DNA of 64,000 nt from Streptomyces yangpuensis (GCF_001005295.1 NZ_LBMK01000002.1:880280-944279), one strand, 5' to 3'; positions 46,188 to 55,141 are shown, counted from the first letter of the stretch. Numbers and translations are program-made. The notes: a model not told the origin generated them from the sequence alone.

Positions 46188-47702
46188 GTGACCACCTTCA
46201 CCGAACTGCTGTCGTACGAGGACGCCCTGGCGTCGTACGACCCCGTCATGGGCCTCGAGGTCCATGTCGAGCTCGGCACCAGGACCAAGATGTTCTGCGG
46301 CTGCTCGACCGAGCTCGGCGGCGAGCCCAACTCGCAGACCTGCCCCACCTGCCTCGGCCTGCCCGGATCCCTCCCGGTCGTCAACGCGATCGGCGTCGAG
46401 TCCGCCATCAAGATCGGTCTCGCGCTGAACTGCGAGATCGCCGAGTGGTGCCGCTTCGCCCGGAAGAACTACTTCTATCCGGACATGCCGAAGAACTTCC
46501 AGACCTCCCAGTACGACGAGCCCATCGCCTTCAACGGCTACCTGGACGTCCAGCTGGAGGACGGCGAGATCTTCCGCGTGGAGATCGAGCGCGCCCACAT
46601 GGAGGAGGACACCGGCAAGTCGCTGCACGTCGGCGGCGCCACCGGCCGTATCCACGGCGCGTCCCACTCCCTGCTGGACTACAACCGCGCCGGCATCCCG
46701 CTCATCGAGATCGTCACCAAGCCCATCGAGGGCGCGGGCGAGCGGGCCCCCGAGGTCGCCAAGGCGTACGTCGCCGAGCTGCGCGAGCTCATCAAGGCAC
46801 TCGGCGTCTCCGAGGCCCGTATGGACAAGGGCCAGATGCGCTGCGACGTGAACCTGTCGCTGCGCCCCCACGGGACGAAGGAATTCGGCACCCGCTCGGA
46901 GACCAAGAACGTCAACTCGCTGCGCTCCGTCGAGCGCGCCGCGCGCTTCGAGATCCAGCGGCACGCGGCCGTGCTGTCCTCCGGCGGCTCGATCGTGCAG
47001 GAGACCCGGCACTTCCACGAGGAGGACGGCTCCACCACGGCCGGCCGCATCAAGGACAACGCCGAGGACTACCGGTACTTCCCGGAGCCCGACCTGGTCC
47101 CCGTGGCGCCGGCCCGTGAGTGGGTCGAGGAGCTGCGCACCGGTCTGCCCGAGATGCCGCGCGTGCGCCGCAACCGCCTCCGCGAGGAGTGGGGCGTCAG
47201 CGAGCACGACATGCAGTCGATCCTCAACGCGGGCGCGGTGGACTCCATCGTCGCCACCATCGAGGAGGGCGCCGACTCCGCCGCCGCCCGCAAGTGGTGG
47301 ATGGGCGAGCTGGCCCGTAACGCCAACGAGCAGGGCGTCGTCGTCGACGAGCTCCCGATCACCCCGGCGCAGGTGGCCCGGGTCGCGGCCCTGGTCGCGG
47401 CGGGCGACCTGAACGACAAGCTGGCCCGTCAGGTCATCGAGGGCGTCCTCGCCGGCGAGGGCACCCCGGACGAGGTCGTCGAGAAGCGCGGCCTGAAGGT
47501 CGTCTCGGACGAGGGCGCGCTCGGCGCGGCCGTCGACGAGGCCATCGCGGGCAACGCGGCCATCGCCGACAAGATCCGCGGAGGCAAGATCGCCGCGGTC
47601 GGCGCCCTGGTCGGCGCGGTCATGAAGACCACCCGCGGCCAGGCCGACGCGGCGCGCGTCAAGGAGCTCATCCTGGAGCGCCTGGGCGTCTCCGAGGGCT
47701 GA
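46188..47702 (+). CDS. gatB: Asp-tRNA(Asn)/Glu-tRNA(Gln) amidotransferase subunit B
   Basis: A 504-residue kinase/transamidase subunit that activates the misacylated tRNA. Opening [19 protein letters not shown], zinc Cys motifs CGCS and [36 protein letters not shown] and the [19 protein letters not shown] block ([13 protein letters not shown]) are all present. The C-terminal YqeY-like tail ends in [27 protein letters not shown] sequence. GTG start with AGAGGGAAAG upstream. A strong terminator follows. Confidence 0.97.
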   Translation: MTTFTELLSYEDALASYDPVMGLEVHVELGTRTKMFCGCSTELGGEPNSQTCPTCLGLPGSLPVVNAIGVESAIKIGLALNCEIAEWCRFARKNYFYPDMPKNFQTSQYDEPIAFNGYLDVQLEDGEIFRVEIERAHMEEDTGKSLHVGGATGRIHGASHSLLDYNRAGIPLIEIVTKPIEGAGERAPEVAKAYVAELRELIKALGVSEARMDKGQMRCDVNLSLRPHGTKEFGTRSETKNVNSLRSVERAARFEIQRHAAVLSSGGSIVQETRHFHEEDGSTTAGRIKDNAEDYRYFPEPDLVPVAPAREWVEELRTGLPEMPRVRRNRLREEWGVSEHDMQSILNAGAVDSIVATIEEGADSAAARKWWMGELARNANEQGVVVDELPITPAQVARVAALVAAGDLNDKLARQVIEGVLAGEGTPDEVVEKRGLKVVSDEGALGAAVDEAIAGNAAIADKIRGGKIAAVGALVGAVMKTTRGQADAARVKELILERLGVSEG

Positions 47703-47729
47703 CCCCTTCGCCCCGACGGCCCGAACATC

Positions 47730-47763
47730 CCGAGGCCCCGCACCCGTTGGTGCGGGGCCTCGG
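47730..47763 (+). terminator. Perfect 15-bp-stem terminator of the gat operon
   Basis: CCGAGGCCCCGCACC (47730-47744) pairs with GGTGCGGGGCCTCGG (47749-47763) with a 4-nt loop. Confidence 0.88.
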
Positions 47764-47813
47764 TCGTCTCCCGCACACTGGACCGTCGAAACCATGGATG
47801 GGCAGGGGGAGTT

Positions 47814-48356
47814 GTGGTGGAGTTCGGTGCGATGGTCATCGCTGCCGTGGGCGTGGTGGGCACCCTGGGCGGGGCGCTGCTCACCCAGCGGGGCGCGGAG
47901 CGGGCGAAGCGCCGGGAGATGGAACTCCTGCGCGGCCACGAGGAGATCCGCGACCTGCTGGCGCTGCGGCGGGCCTGCTACACGGACCTCAACCGGGACG
48001 CCCGGCAGTTCACCACCGCCCTCAACCGTCATCTGCACGTCATGCGGGAGCGCGCGGTCGAGGACGCGGACCGGGAGGCGCTCGACGAGGCGAAGGTCGC
48101 CCAGCGCGACCGCTACTCCGAGGCGCAGATGATCGCACCGGACGCCGTGCTGGAGCCCGCGAGCGCCGTCAACCACGCCCTGAGCAGGGTCTACGGCCAG
48201 GTCAGGCGCCTGGAACGGGGCTGTCCCGAGGAGGGTGAGACGATGGCCGCCGTCTCCGCGGCCCAGCAGGAGATCTGGGCCCTGCTCCGGGAGATGCGGG
48301 CGGCCATGCGGGCCGACCTCGGGGTGTCGGACGGGACCGGCTCCGTCAGCGCTTGA
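47814..48356 (+). CDS. Hypothetical protein with N-terminal membrane helix and coiled-coil-like body
   Basis: A 180-residue protein. The start MVEFGAMVIAAVGVVGTLGGALLTQRGA is one transmembrane helix. The rest is charged and helical (RAKRREMELLRGHEEIRDLLALRRACYTDLNRDARQF...REALDEAKVAQRDRYSEAQ), suggesting a coiled coil on the cytoplasmic side. GGGGGAG precedes the GTG. The last 11 bp overlap the 3' end of the kinase gene on the other strand. Family not recognised; comparable small proteins are often annotated hypothetical in Streptomyces. Confidence 0.7.
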   Translation: MVEFGAMVIAAVGVVGTLGGALLTQRGAERAKRREMELLRGHEEIRDLLALRRACYTDLNRDARQFTTALNRHLHVMRERAVEDADREALDEAKVAQRDRYSEAQMIAPDAVLEPASAVNHALSRVYGQVRRLERGCPEEGETMAAVSAAQQEIWALLREMRAAMRADLGVSDGTGSVSA

Positions 48357-50319
48357 GGACGGGGGCCGCCAGGACGGCGTTGCCGCGGCCCTTGCAGCCC
48401 TCCTCCACCTTGATGCGCAGCCGCAGGGCACCCTTGATGTCCAGGGACTTGGTGACCGGCTTGCCCAGGTGGACCAGTTCGGAGAAGACCGCGGGCTTGT
48501 CGTCCACCGAGATGGTCAGCCGTGCCTGTTCCACGGTCGAGCCGTCATCGATGCCGGCGGTGAACTCCAGCGTGGACCAGGCCCTGTTGACGTCGTACTC
48601 GATCGCCGCGCCGTAGTAGCAGCTGCCGAGCAGCGCCGCCCCGTACTCCGTGGTGTTCAGCTTCGCCGAGCCGACCTCGAAGTTGTCGGAGCCTCCCACC
48701 GAGGACAGCACGGTCAGGTCGGCGACGTTGCTGTCCTTGACCTCCCCGGGGGCGTGGGGGCCGGCGGAGCCCTCCGGTGCCGGGGAGGCTCCTGGACCGG
48801 AGCCGGACCCGGAGCCGTCCGTGGCGGAGTCCGCGGACGGGGTCGCGGAGGCCGAGGGGGAGGCGGGCGCCGGTGACTGCGGTGCGCTCGCCCCGCCGGG
48901 CTTCCCGCCCGCCGCGTGGTCCTCCTTGTCCTTGTCGCCCAGCAGCTTCACACCGGCGACCGTGCTCGCGGCGAGCACCACCACGGCGACCGCCGAGCCC
49001 AGGACGAGGCCGGTGCGCCGCTTCTTCTTGGGCGGGGCGGGCTGCGCGGGCGGCGGTGCCGGGGACAGGTTGTACGCCGGCCCGTACCCTGCCGGCACCG
49101 AGGCCGCCGACTCCGGTACGGGTGCCGGTGCGGCCGCCGGTGCGGGCTCCGTGGCCGGTTGAGCCGGTTGAGCCGGTCGATCCGGTTGCGCAGGCCGGTC
49201 GGGCCGGGTGGGTACCGGCGCGGTCGGGGGAGCCGTCGGCGGGGCCGCAGCGGCGGCCCCGCCGGGTGCGATCGGACTGTACGCGGGCGGTGGCGGCGCC
49301 GCCGCGGCCGCCGCAGCCACCGTCGGCGGCGCGGGCACGGCCGGCTTGGGCGGAGCGTCCTGGAGGGCGGAGCGCTGCGAGGTCGTGGAGGTGGTCGTGG
49401 ACACCACGGCGCGGCGTACGTCCTTCATCCACCCGGCCAGGTTCACCGGCCGCCGGGAGGGATCCTCCGCGTAGAGGTCGGTGATCCGGGCCCGCTGTTC
49501 GGCGTCCAGCACCGCGATCTGCGGCAGTTCGGCCATCGCCCGCGCCAGCTGCTGCGGGGAGGCGGGCGGTGACTCCCCGCTGAGCAGGAAGTACGCGATC
49601 GCCCCGAAGGCGTACCGGTCGGTGCCCGGTGTCCGCTTGCCCTCGAACACCTCGGGCGCCGCGTAGCCGGGGGTGAACCAGACCTCGGCCGTCTGGTGGT
49701 CGGCGGTCAGCTTGCTGAGGCCGAAGTCCACCAGCGTGGCCTGCCCGTGCGCGTCGACCATCACATTGCCGGGGGAGAGGTCGCCGTGGACGACCTGGCG
49801 CCCGGAGGGCGTGGCCTTCCCCGAGTGCAGCCAGTCCAGCACCTCGGCCAGCTGCTCCAGGGTCCGCATGACCTCGCGCCGCTCGGCGGCGGTGGCGAGG
49901 GTCCGTTCGGCCCGCCAGTCCCGCAGGTCGAGCCCGTCGATGTGGTTCATGACCAGGACGAGCGCCCGCCCGGTCAGGGTGGACGACTCCCCGGGCCGGT
50001 GGATCGGCGGCCCCTCGAAGTGCTCCCGCACCCCCACGACGCCGGGCCGGTGGACGAATCTCAGCAGTTCCGCCTGCTCGTTCCACTTCTGGCTGATGCG
50101 GTCGAAGACCTCGGGCGTGATGGTCGTCTTGGAGTCGAGCACCTTGACGACCACGGGCTCCGACCCGCCGGCGAGCTCGATCTCGGCGAGGTAGAGCACG
50201 GCCTCCCCGCCGCGCCCGATCGACCTGAGCAGGCGGTAGCGGTCCGCTGCCGCGTCCGGCCCGATGTGCAGATTCTGGCTGGTCAATTTCCCCCCAGCGC
50301 GTGCTTGGTGATTGACCAT
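48346..50319 (-). CDS. Membrane Ser/Thr protein kinase (PknB-like) with extracellular beta domain
   Basis: A 657-residue receptor-type kinase. Kinase domain about 25-300: Gly loop IGRGGEAVLYLA, Lys in VVVKVLD, catalytic loop HGDLSPGNV (Asp180; HGD rather than HRD), DFG in VDFGLS and APE in AAPEVFEG. A long Ala/Pro linker (about 310-425) precedes the membrane helix RTGLVLGSAVAVVVLAASTVAG. Outside lies a Ser/Pro-rich stretch and a beta domain resembling NPCBM-type carbohydrate-binding modules (SSVGGSDNFEVGSAKLN, SCYYGAAIEYDVNRAWSTLEFTAGIDDGS). Start ATG is plausible but has no strong ribosome site. It could sense a cell-wall sugar; that is inference. Confidence 0.9.
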   Translation of the reverse strand: MVNHQARAGGKLTSQNLHIGPDAAADRYRLLRSIGRGGEAVLYLAEIELAGGSEPVVVKVLDSKTTITPEVFDRISQKWNEQAELLRFVHRPGVVGVREHFEGPPIHRPGESSTLTGRALVLVMNHIDGLDLRDWRAERTLATAAERREVMRTLEQLAEVLDWLHSGKATPSGRQVVHGDLSPGNVMVDAHGQATLVDFGLSKLTADHQTAEVWFTPGYAAPEVFEGKRTPGTDRYAFGAIAYFLLSGESPPASPQQLARAMAELPQIAVLDAEQRARITDLYAEDPSRRPVNLAGWMKDVRRAVVSTTTSTTSQRSALQDAPPKPAVPAPPTVAAAAAAAPPPPAYSPIAPGGAAAAAPPTAPPTAPVPTRPDRPAQPDRPAQPAQPATEPAPAAAPAPVPESAASVPAGYGPAYNLSPAPPPAQPAPPKKKRRTGLVLGSAVAVVVLAASTVAGVKLLGDKDKEDHAAGGKPGGASAPQSPAPASPSASATPSADSATDGSGSGSGPGASPAPEGSAGPHAPGEVKDSNVADLTVLSSVGGSDNFEVGSAKLNTTEYGAALLGSCYYGAAIEYDVNRAWSTLEFTAGIDDGSTVEQARLTISVDDKPAVFSELVHLGKPVTKSLDIKGALRLRIKVEEGCKGRGNAVLAAPVLKR

Positions 50320-50329
50320 CAGTCTTTCG

Positions 50330-50349
50330 TGACCGGAATCACCCGGTCA
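50330..50349. promoter_or_regulatory. Inverted repeat TGACCGG-N6-CCGGTCA upstream of the kinase
   Basis: Perfect 7-bp arms begin 11 bp upstream of the kinase start; operator-like, with no assigned regulator. Confidence 0.4.
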
Positions 50350-50470
50350 ATCGGAACGATCGGTTTGCCGTGACCGTCCAGGTGTTCGCCGTCGCCGGGG
50401 CGCCCGGCTCGCGGAACCGCCCACCGGGCGAACTCCGTTCGCCGAGCGCCCCTTCGGCGGGCGGCGCACG

Positions 50471-51085
50471 TCAGCGGCTCCCCGCGGGAGGCGGCGCCGG
50501 TGCGTCGAGGAAGACGAGGCGGGCCGGCTTGGCCGGGAGGTGGACCTCGGGCAGGTCGATCTCCGGCAGCACCACCTCAGGGCCGAGCGCGAACCCGGTG
50601 CGTTCCAGCCGTGCGATGGCCTTGGTGTTGCGAGCGTCCGGCTCGGCGACCACACGCCGGGTGGCCGGATCGGAGAACACGAAGGCGAGGAAGGCCGTGA
50701 GCAGGCCCCCGGTGAAGCCGGGCCGGGGATCGCCCTCGCAGGGGCCGATCAGCAGGTGCACGCCGACGTCGCCCGGCCGGGCGTCGTAGCACTCGCTGAC
50801 CCGGTCCGCTTCACAGTCGTACGTCTGGAACAGTGCGGCCGGTTCGCCCTCCAGGGCCACGAGGAAGGCGTGGTGGGTGGTGCGACGGTCGATGTCCTCG
50901 TAGATCTCCCGGACCAGTTCCCGGCCGGCCCCGCCCATTCCCCAGAAACGGGCCCGCTCCTGCGTGACCCAGCCGTGGATCAGGCCGGCGTCGGCGGCCG
51001 GATCGACCGGGGTGACGGTGACGGTGCCGAAGCCCTCCACGAGGTGGGTGTGGACGGGCTGCCGGGCGGCGGCCGGGGCGTTCAC
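50471..51085 (-). CDS. Siderophore-type N-acyltransferase (IucB/AlcB-like GNAT)
   Basis: A 204-residue GNAT of the siderophore-biosynthesis branch (Acetyltransf_8-like; relatives acylate hydroxylamines in aerobactin, alcaligin or mycobactin). Motifs: HGWVTQERARFWGMG, HAFLVALEGEPAALFQTYDCE, DVGVHLLIGPCEGDPRPGFTGGLLTAFLAFVF and RVVAEPDARNTKAIARLERTGFALGPEVVLPEIDLPE. The GTG start overlaps the stop of the Ntn-hydrolase gene (GTGA), so both are translated from one iron-controlled mRNA. No hydroxylase or NIS synthetase is in the window, so the acceptor is probably an imported or elsewhere-made siderophore or precursor (inference). Confidence 0.85.
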   Translation of the reverse strand: MNAPAAARQPVHTHLVEGFGTVTVTPVDPAADAGLIHGWVTQERARFWGMGGAGRELVREIYEDIDRRTTHHAFLVALEGEPAALFQTYDCEADRVSECYDARPGDVGVHLLIGPCEGDPRPGFTGGLLTAFLAFVFSDPATRRVVAEPDARNTKAIARLERTGFALGPEVVLPEIDLPEVHLPAKPARLVFLDAPAPPPAGSR

Positions 51086-53298
51086 ATCGACTCCTTGGTC
51101 AGCCGGGCCCAGTCGGTGACGACGGGGACGAGTTCGCAGCGTGCCCACAGGGGCAGCTGGTCGCGGTGGTGGGGGCTGCCGGTGACACCGTCCGCGCCCA
51201 GCGGGACCGCCCAGAGGCTGTCCTCGCGGCGGGCCAGGTCCCAGACGTAGCGGGCGGCCGACGCGCGGGCGGTGACATCGGTGAAACCGGGTACGGAGGA
51301 GGTGGCGTTCACGCAGTCGTGGTCGCCGCCGAGCCCGGGCCACTCGGGGGCGTCCGGGTCGGGCACCGCCTGCCAGGGGGCCAGCCGGTGGACCTCCGAC
51401 CACGGGGTGTTGGGGGAGCCCGCCGCGGCGGTCTCCTCCAGGGCGGCCCGGACGTGCGCCGCGCGGTCCAGCTCCGGCACCAGGGACGTGGTGAGCAGGC
51501 CTTCGAGCGCGTAACCGATCTTGGGTACCAGGTACAGCCAGGGGTGGAACACCGCGGGGCCGGTCGGCGCCCCCGCCAGGTCCGCGAAGACGGGATCGGC
51601 GGCGAAGCGGCGTACGGTCGCGGTCCGGAAGGCCGAGAAGACGGTGGCGTCGGTGCTGTCCGCCTCCATGCGCCGGTCCCAGGCCAGCAGCCGGGTGCGC
51701 AGCTCCCGCGCGGCCGGGGTCAGCCCGTCGAAGCCGGGCAGCAGGGCGAGCAGCGGCTCGGCCGAGGCCAGGTGGGTGTCGCGGTGCACGTCGGCCATCG
51801 CCTTCGGCGACCAGTCCGCGGAGCCGCTGAGCAGCTCGCGGATGCGGTCGGCGCGGTGCGGCGGCGCGAACTCCACGCCCAGCGGGGAGGCGATGCCGCG
51901 CGCGTTCGCCATCACGGCGAAGCCCTGCACGGGCTCGGCCGGGGTCGGCGCCCAGCCCTGCCAGGCGTGCTCCGGGTCCCACGCGGGTACGGGGCGCAGC
52001 CGGTTGGCGGGGTGGCGCAGCGGAACGGCGCCCGCGACCCGGTGCAGCAGGCCGCCCTCGGTGTCGGCGGCGTGGACGACGTTGACCGGCTCGGCCCAGC
52101 CGTCGAGGGCGCGGTCGATGTCGGCGACGGTGCGGGCGCGCAGCAGGGCGGGGAGGACGGCGAAGCCCAGGTCGCGCCGGACGCGGGGCGGGTAGCGCAG
52201 GGAGAGGGTCTGCGTGCTGCCGTCGGCGTCCGCGCAGGCGGCGTCCGTGCCCGTGTCCGCGTCCGCGTCCCTGTCCGTGCCGGGGGCGCCGTCCGCGTGC
52301 ACGACCACCGGGCCGCGGGCGGTCTCCAGGATCTCCACCTCGACGTCGTCGCCGCCCGCCACGGCGATGGTCTCCGTGTGGCGTGCGACGGGCTCCCAGA
52401 CCCCGTCAGGGCCGAGGGCCTCGACGACGGAGCCCTCGCCGCGGCGCAACTGCTCGACGTACAGGTCCTGGTAGTCGGACATCGCGTTGGTGATGGCCCA
52501 GGCGGCGCTGCCGGTGTGCCCGAAGTGGGCGAGGCCGGGGACGCCGGGGACGGCGAGGCCCAGGACGTCGTAGTCCGGGCAGGACAGGCGGATCTGCTGG
52601 TAGACGCCCGGGTCCTCGATGAACCGGTGCGGGTCGCCCGCGATGATCGCCGCACCGGTGGTGGTGCGGTCGCCGGGCACCATCCAGCCGTTGCTGCCGG
52701 CGATGCGGGGACCGTCGGTGGCGAAGAGGGTGAGCGCGTCGTCGCCCAGGGCGCGGGCCACGCGCTCGCGCCACAGCTTGGTCGGGAAGCCCGCGAACAG
52801 GATGTGCGTGGCGATCCAGATCGCCAGCGGCACCCACGGTTCCCAGGGCGACGGGGCGAGGCCGGTGCGGGCGAAGCGCTCCTCGCGGGCGGCGCCGGCG
52901 GCCAGGCCCTCGTTGACGCCGTCCACGTACGCGCGCACCCAGGCGGCGGTGGCAAGGTCGTCGGTCTCCATCGCCGCGAAGCAGAGGCGGGCGGTGTCGG
53001 CGAGGCGGCTCCGGCGGGCGAAGCGGTCCCAGGTGACGGAGTCCGGGCCCAGGAAGGAGGCGCTGGAGCCCTCGGCGCGGTGCCGTTCGACCTCCAGCTG
53101 CCAGGCGCGGTCGAAGGCGGTGACCCGGCCCTGGGCGTGGGCGAGCGCGAGTTCGTCCGATGCACGCAGGTGGGGGATGCCCCAGGGGTCGCGGAAGACA
53201 CCGTAGGATTCCGGGGGCTGCCCGTGGGGCCCGCCCTGGACGCCCGCGTCCGAGGCCGGGTCGCTCTCGCTGCTCACACTGCTGCTCACGCTGCTCAC
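51082..53298 (-). CDS. Penicillin-acylase-family Ntn hydrolase
   Basis: A 738-residue amidohydrolase. An N-terminal alpha-chain region (YGVFRDPWGIPHLRASDELALAHAQGRVTAFDRAWQLE) precedes GSNGWMVPGDRTTTGAAIIAGDPH, in which Ser202 is the expected nucleophile exposed by autocatalytic cleavage after Gly201. The beta-chain carries GHTGSAAWAITNAMSDYQDLYVEQL and a late SVPGF block. No export signal is seen, so it would act in the cytoplasm, unlike PvdQ. An acidic low-complexity insert (about 345-367, ADADTGTD-like) comes from hexanucleotide repeats. Family members cleave acyl chains from amides; the iron box and SIP partner point to a siderophore substrate. Confidence 0.88.
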   Translation of the reverse strand: MSSVSSSVSSESDPASDAGVQGGPHGQPPESYGVFRDPWGIPHLRASDELALAHAQGRVTAFDRAWQLEVERHRAEGSSASFLGPDSVTWDRFARRSRLADTARLCFAAMETDDLATAAWVRAYVDGVNEGLAAGAAREERFARTGLAPSPWEPWVPLAIWIATHILFAGFPTKLWRERVARALGDDALTLFATDGPRIAGSNGWMVPGDRTTTGAAIIAGDPHRFIEDPGVYQQIRLSCPDYDVLGLAVPGVPGLAHFGHTGSAAWAITNAMSDYQDLYVEQLRRGEGSVVEALGPDGVWEPVARHTETIAVAGGDDVEVEILETARGPVVVHADGAPGTDRDADADTGTDAACADADGSTQTLSLRYPPRVRRDLGFAVLPALLRARTVADIDRALDGWAEPVNVVHAADTEGGLLHRVAGAVPLRHPANRLRPVPAWDPEHAWQGWAPTPAEPVQGFAVMANARGIASPLGVEFAPPHRADRIRELLSGSADWSPKAMADVHRDTHLASAEPLLALLPGFDGLTPAARELRTRLLAWDRRMEADSTDATVFSAFRTATVRRFAADPVFADLAGAPTGPAVFHPWLYLVPKIGYALEGLLTTSLVPELDRAAHVRAALEETAAAGSPNTPWSEVHRLAPWQAVPDPDAPEWPGLGGDHDCVNATSSVPGFTDVTARASAARYVWDLARREDSLWAVPLGADGVTGSPHHRDQLPLWARCELVPVVTDWARLTKESM

Positions 53299-53316
53299 AC
53301 TCTCCCCGATGGCGCA

Positions 53317-53335
53317 TTAGGTTAGGCTGACCTAA
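53317..53335. promoter_or_regulatory. DtxR/IdeR/DmdR iron box
   Basis: TTAGGTTAGGCTGACCTAA matches the 19-bp iron-repressor consensus (TTAGGTTAGGCTAACCTAA) at all positions but one. It lies in the gap between divergent starts (53298 minus, 53365 plus), next to an A/T-rich CTATAAAGG -10 region, and should repress both sides when iron is plentiful. Confidence 0.93.
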
Positions 53336-53364
53336 CTATAAAGGTGCCAGGGGAGGGGTCGGAC

Positions 53365-54096
53365 ATGGCGGTCGGCAAGGGTTGGGAGGGCGTCGTCCTC
53401 AAGCTCCTGCGGGGCAAGGACTTCACGTTCACGGTGACCGGGGCGGAGGACGTCACGGAGCACTACCGCCGGGTGTACTTCACCGACGGCGGACTGCTGG
53501 CCGCCGCCGGTGACTCACTGCACCCGACGATGTGGGTGCGGGTCTGGTTCCAGAACGCGGACAAGCCGCACCAGCGGGCCTACACCCTGGTGGACCCGGA
53601 TCCCGAAGCGGGCACCTTCTGTTTCGAGTTCGCCCTGCACGACGGGGTCGCCAGCGCCTGGGCGCGCGACGCGAAGCCGGGCGACACCATCGAGGCCACC
53701 GTCCAGGGCACCGGATTCTCCGCCCCGGCGCCGTCCCCGGAACGCCTGCTGGTCATCGGCGACCCCGCCTCCCTCCCGGCGATCAACTCGCTGCTGGACG
53801 CCTTCCCCGGCCTGCCCGCGACCATCTGGTTCGAGACCCAGCACACCTCTGACACGGACCTGCCCGTACGTCTGGACGCGGAGCGGCACGACATGCGCCG
53901 GGTGCCGCGGGACGGCACGGCGCTGGCCGACCGGGTCCGGGCCGAGCTGCCGGAGCTGCTCGGCGACCCTGGATCGGCGTACGTCTGGCTCGCCTGCGAC
54001 ACGGCCACGACCCGCACCCTGACGGCCTACCTGCGCAAGGACCTCGGCCTGCCGAAGCAGCGGGTCAACGGCCTGGGGTACTGGCGCGCCGCCTAG
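53365..54096 (+). CDS. Siderophore-interacting protein (flavin-dependent ferric-siderophore reductase)
   Basis: A 243-residue SIP-family cytoplasmic reductase. FAD-binding segment: WVRVWFQNADKPHQRAYTLVDPDPEAG with the RxYT motif. NADPH-domain elements: RLLVIGDPASLPAINSLLDAFPG, VWLACDTATTRTLTAYLRKDLGLPKQRVNGLGYWR. It releases iron from imported ferric siderophores by reduction. The ATG at 53365 follows GGGGAGGGG; an in-frame GTG at 53344 would start within the A/T-rich promoter. Divergent from the Ntn hydrolase, sharing the iron box. Confidence 0.93.
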   Translation: MAVGKGWEGVVLKLLRGKDFTFTVTGAEDVTEHYRRVYFTDGGLLAAAGDSLHPTMWVRVWFQNADKPHQRAYTLVDPDPEAGTFCFEFALHDGVASAWARDAKPGDTIEATVQGTGFSAPAPSPERLLVIGDPASLPAINSLLDAFPGLPATIWFETQHTSDTDLPVRLDAERHDMRRVPRDGTALADRVRAELPELLGDPGSAYVWLACDTATTRTLTAYLRKDLGLPKQRVNGLGYWRAA

Positions 54097-54129
54097 TGCT
54101 GTGGCCGGAAGGGTGGCCTGGCGGTAGGG

Positions 54130-54146
54130 CCGGGGCCGTGCCCCGG
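54130..54146 (+). terminator. Hairpin after the SIP gene
   Basis: CCGGGGC (54130-54136) pairs with GCCCCGG (54140-54146) with a 3-nt loop, within a 229-bp gap that holds no recognised gene. Confidence 0.5.
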
Positions 54147-54325
54147 TCGTCCCGTCGATCGCCTCGCGCAGGAAGTCCGCGTGGCCGTTCATCCCCGGTC
54201 ATGGGCGGGCTGATGCGTTCCATGCCCACGACCTTGTCCGGCGGGGCCCCGGGGCCGCGGAACCCCTGTTCTACGCGGGCCGCCCGGCGGGGCCGGCGGA
54301 GCCGGCGGGGCCTCCCCCTACGGCC

Positions 54326-55141
54326 TCAGTCCGCGTCGGGGCCGGGCCGCGTCCAGATGTACGGCACCGTCACGCCCATCACCCCGAAGCCCAGCCGCTC
54401 CAGGATCGGACGGCTGTCGTCCGAGGCGTCCACCTGGAGGTAGGGGATGCCGAGCTCCGCCGCCAGGCGCGCACGGTGCGCGACGAGAAGGCGGTAGATG
54501 CCGCGGCCGCGCCACTGCGGGACCGTGCCGCCGCCCCACAGGCCGGCGAAGGCCGCCCCCGGCCGCATTTCCATCCGCGCGGCGCTCACCGGGACGTCGC
54601 TCGCCATCGCGACCACCGCCGCGACGGTCTCCGGCTCGTCGCGCAGCCGGCTCAGCAGCGCCTCCCGGATCCGGGGCCGCTCCGTGCCGAAGGCCCCCGC
54701 GTGGACCTCCATCATCAGATCCACCCCGGCCTCGTCCGTCACCACCCGCAGGGTGATCCCCTCCGGCGGATCCACCGGCAGCTGCGCGAGCTCGGCCACC
54801 AGCCCCACCATCAGCGTCTCCGGCGGCTCCGGTACGAAGCCCGCGGCCCGCAGCCGGTCCCCGAGGTCCGCCGGCCGGTCGTGCGCGTACAGCTTCCACT
54901 CGAAGTCCGGGCAGCCGCGCTCCGCGAAGAACCCCACCTGCGCGGCGATCTGCGCGTCCGCCGTCTCCTCGTCGAGGTCCGACCAGAGCACGCCGTTCCA
55001 GCCGAGACCGGGCACGCTCTGCCGGACGACCGGGCCCACCCGTTCCACGAGGGCGCCCCTGCCGTCGGCCTGCGCACCCTCACGGACCTCCGCGTCGAAC
55101 CGGGCGCGTACCGTGAGCAGTTCATCAAGATCCATCGTCAT
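54326..55141 (-). CDS. GNAT-family N-acetyltransferase (two-domain)
   Basis: A 271-residue acyltransferase. The N-terminal half (VGPVVRQSVPGLGWNGVLWSDLDEETADAQIAAQVGFFAERGCPDFEWKLYAHDRP) looks like a degenerate GNAT half; the C-terminal half has the acetyl-CoA site (LWGGGTVPQWRGRGIYRLLVAHRARLAAELGIPYLQVDAS, with Q/RGRGIY as the pyrophosphate loop) and SRPILERLGFGVMG. Substrate unknown. The start could be the ATG at 55141 or the one two codons later. It diverges from the cupin gene at 55197. Confidence 0.85.
   Translation of the reverse strand: MTMDLDELLTVRARFDAEVREGAQADGRGALVERVGPVVRQSVPGLGWNGVLWSDLDEETADAQIAAQVGFFAERGCPDFEWKLYAHDRPADLGDRLRAAGFVPEPPETLMVGLVAELAQLPVDPPEGITLRVVTDEAGVDLMMEVHAGAFGTERPRIREALLSRLRDEPETVAAVVAMASDVPVSAARMEMRPGAAFAGLWGGGTVPQWRGRGIYRLLVAHRARLAAELGIPYLQVDASDDSRPILERLGFGVMGVTVPYIWTRPGPDAD

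Noticed and set aside
50270..50290. TTG start for the kinase giving MTSQNLHIGPD
   Set aside because: The G-run is only 3 nt from that TTG, too close for a ribosome site; the ATG at 50319 is kept though it is not strong.
50471..54096. Beta-lactam resistance or biosynthesis locus because of the penicillin-acylase family name
   Set aside because: The family name is historical. The iron box, SIP and siderophore-type acyltransferase fit iron metabolism better, and no beta-lactam genes are present.
53515..54192. Minus-strand frame beginning MNGHADFLREAIDGTTG
   Set aside because: Only the first 30 residues look protein-like; the rest is antisense to the SIP gene. It may be a fragment but cannot be supported.
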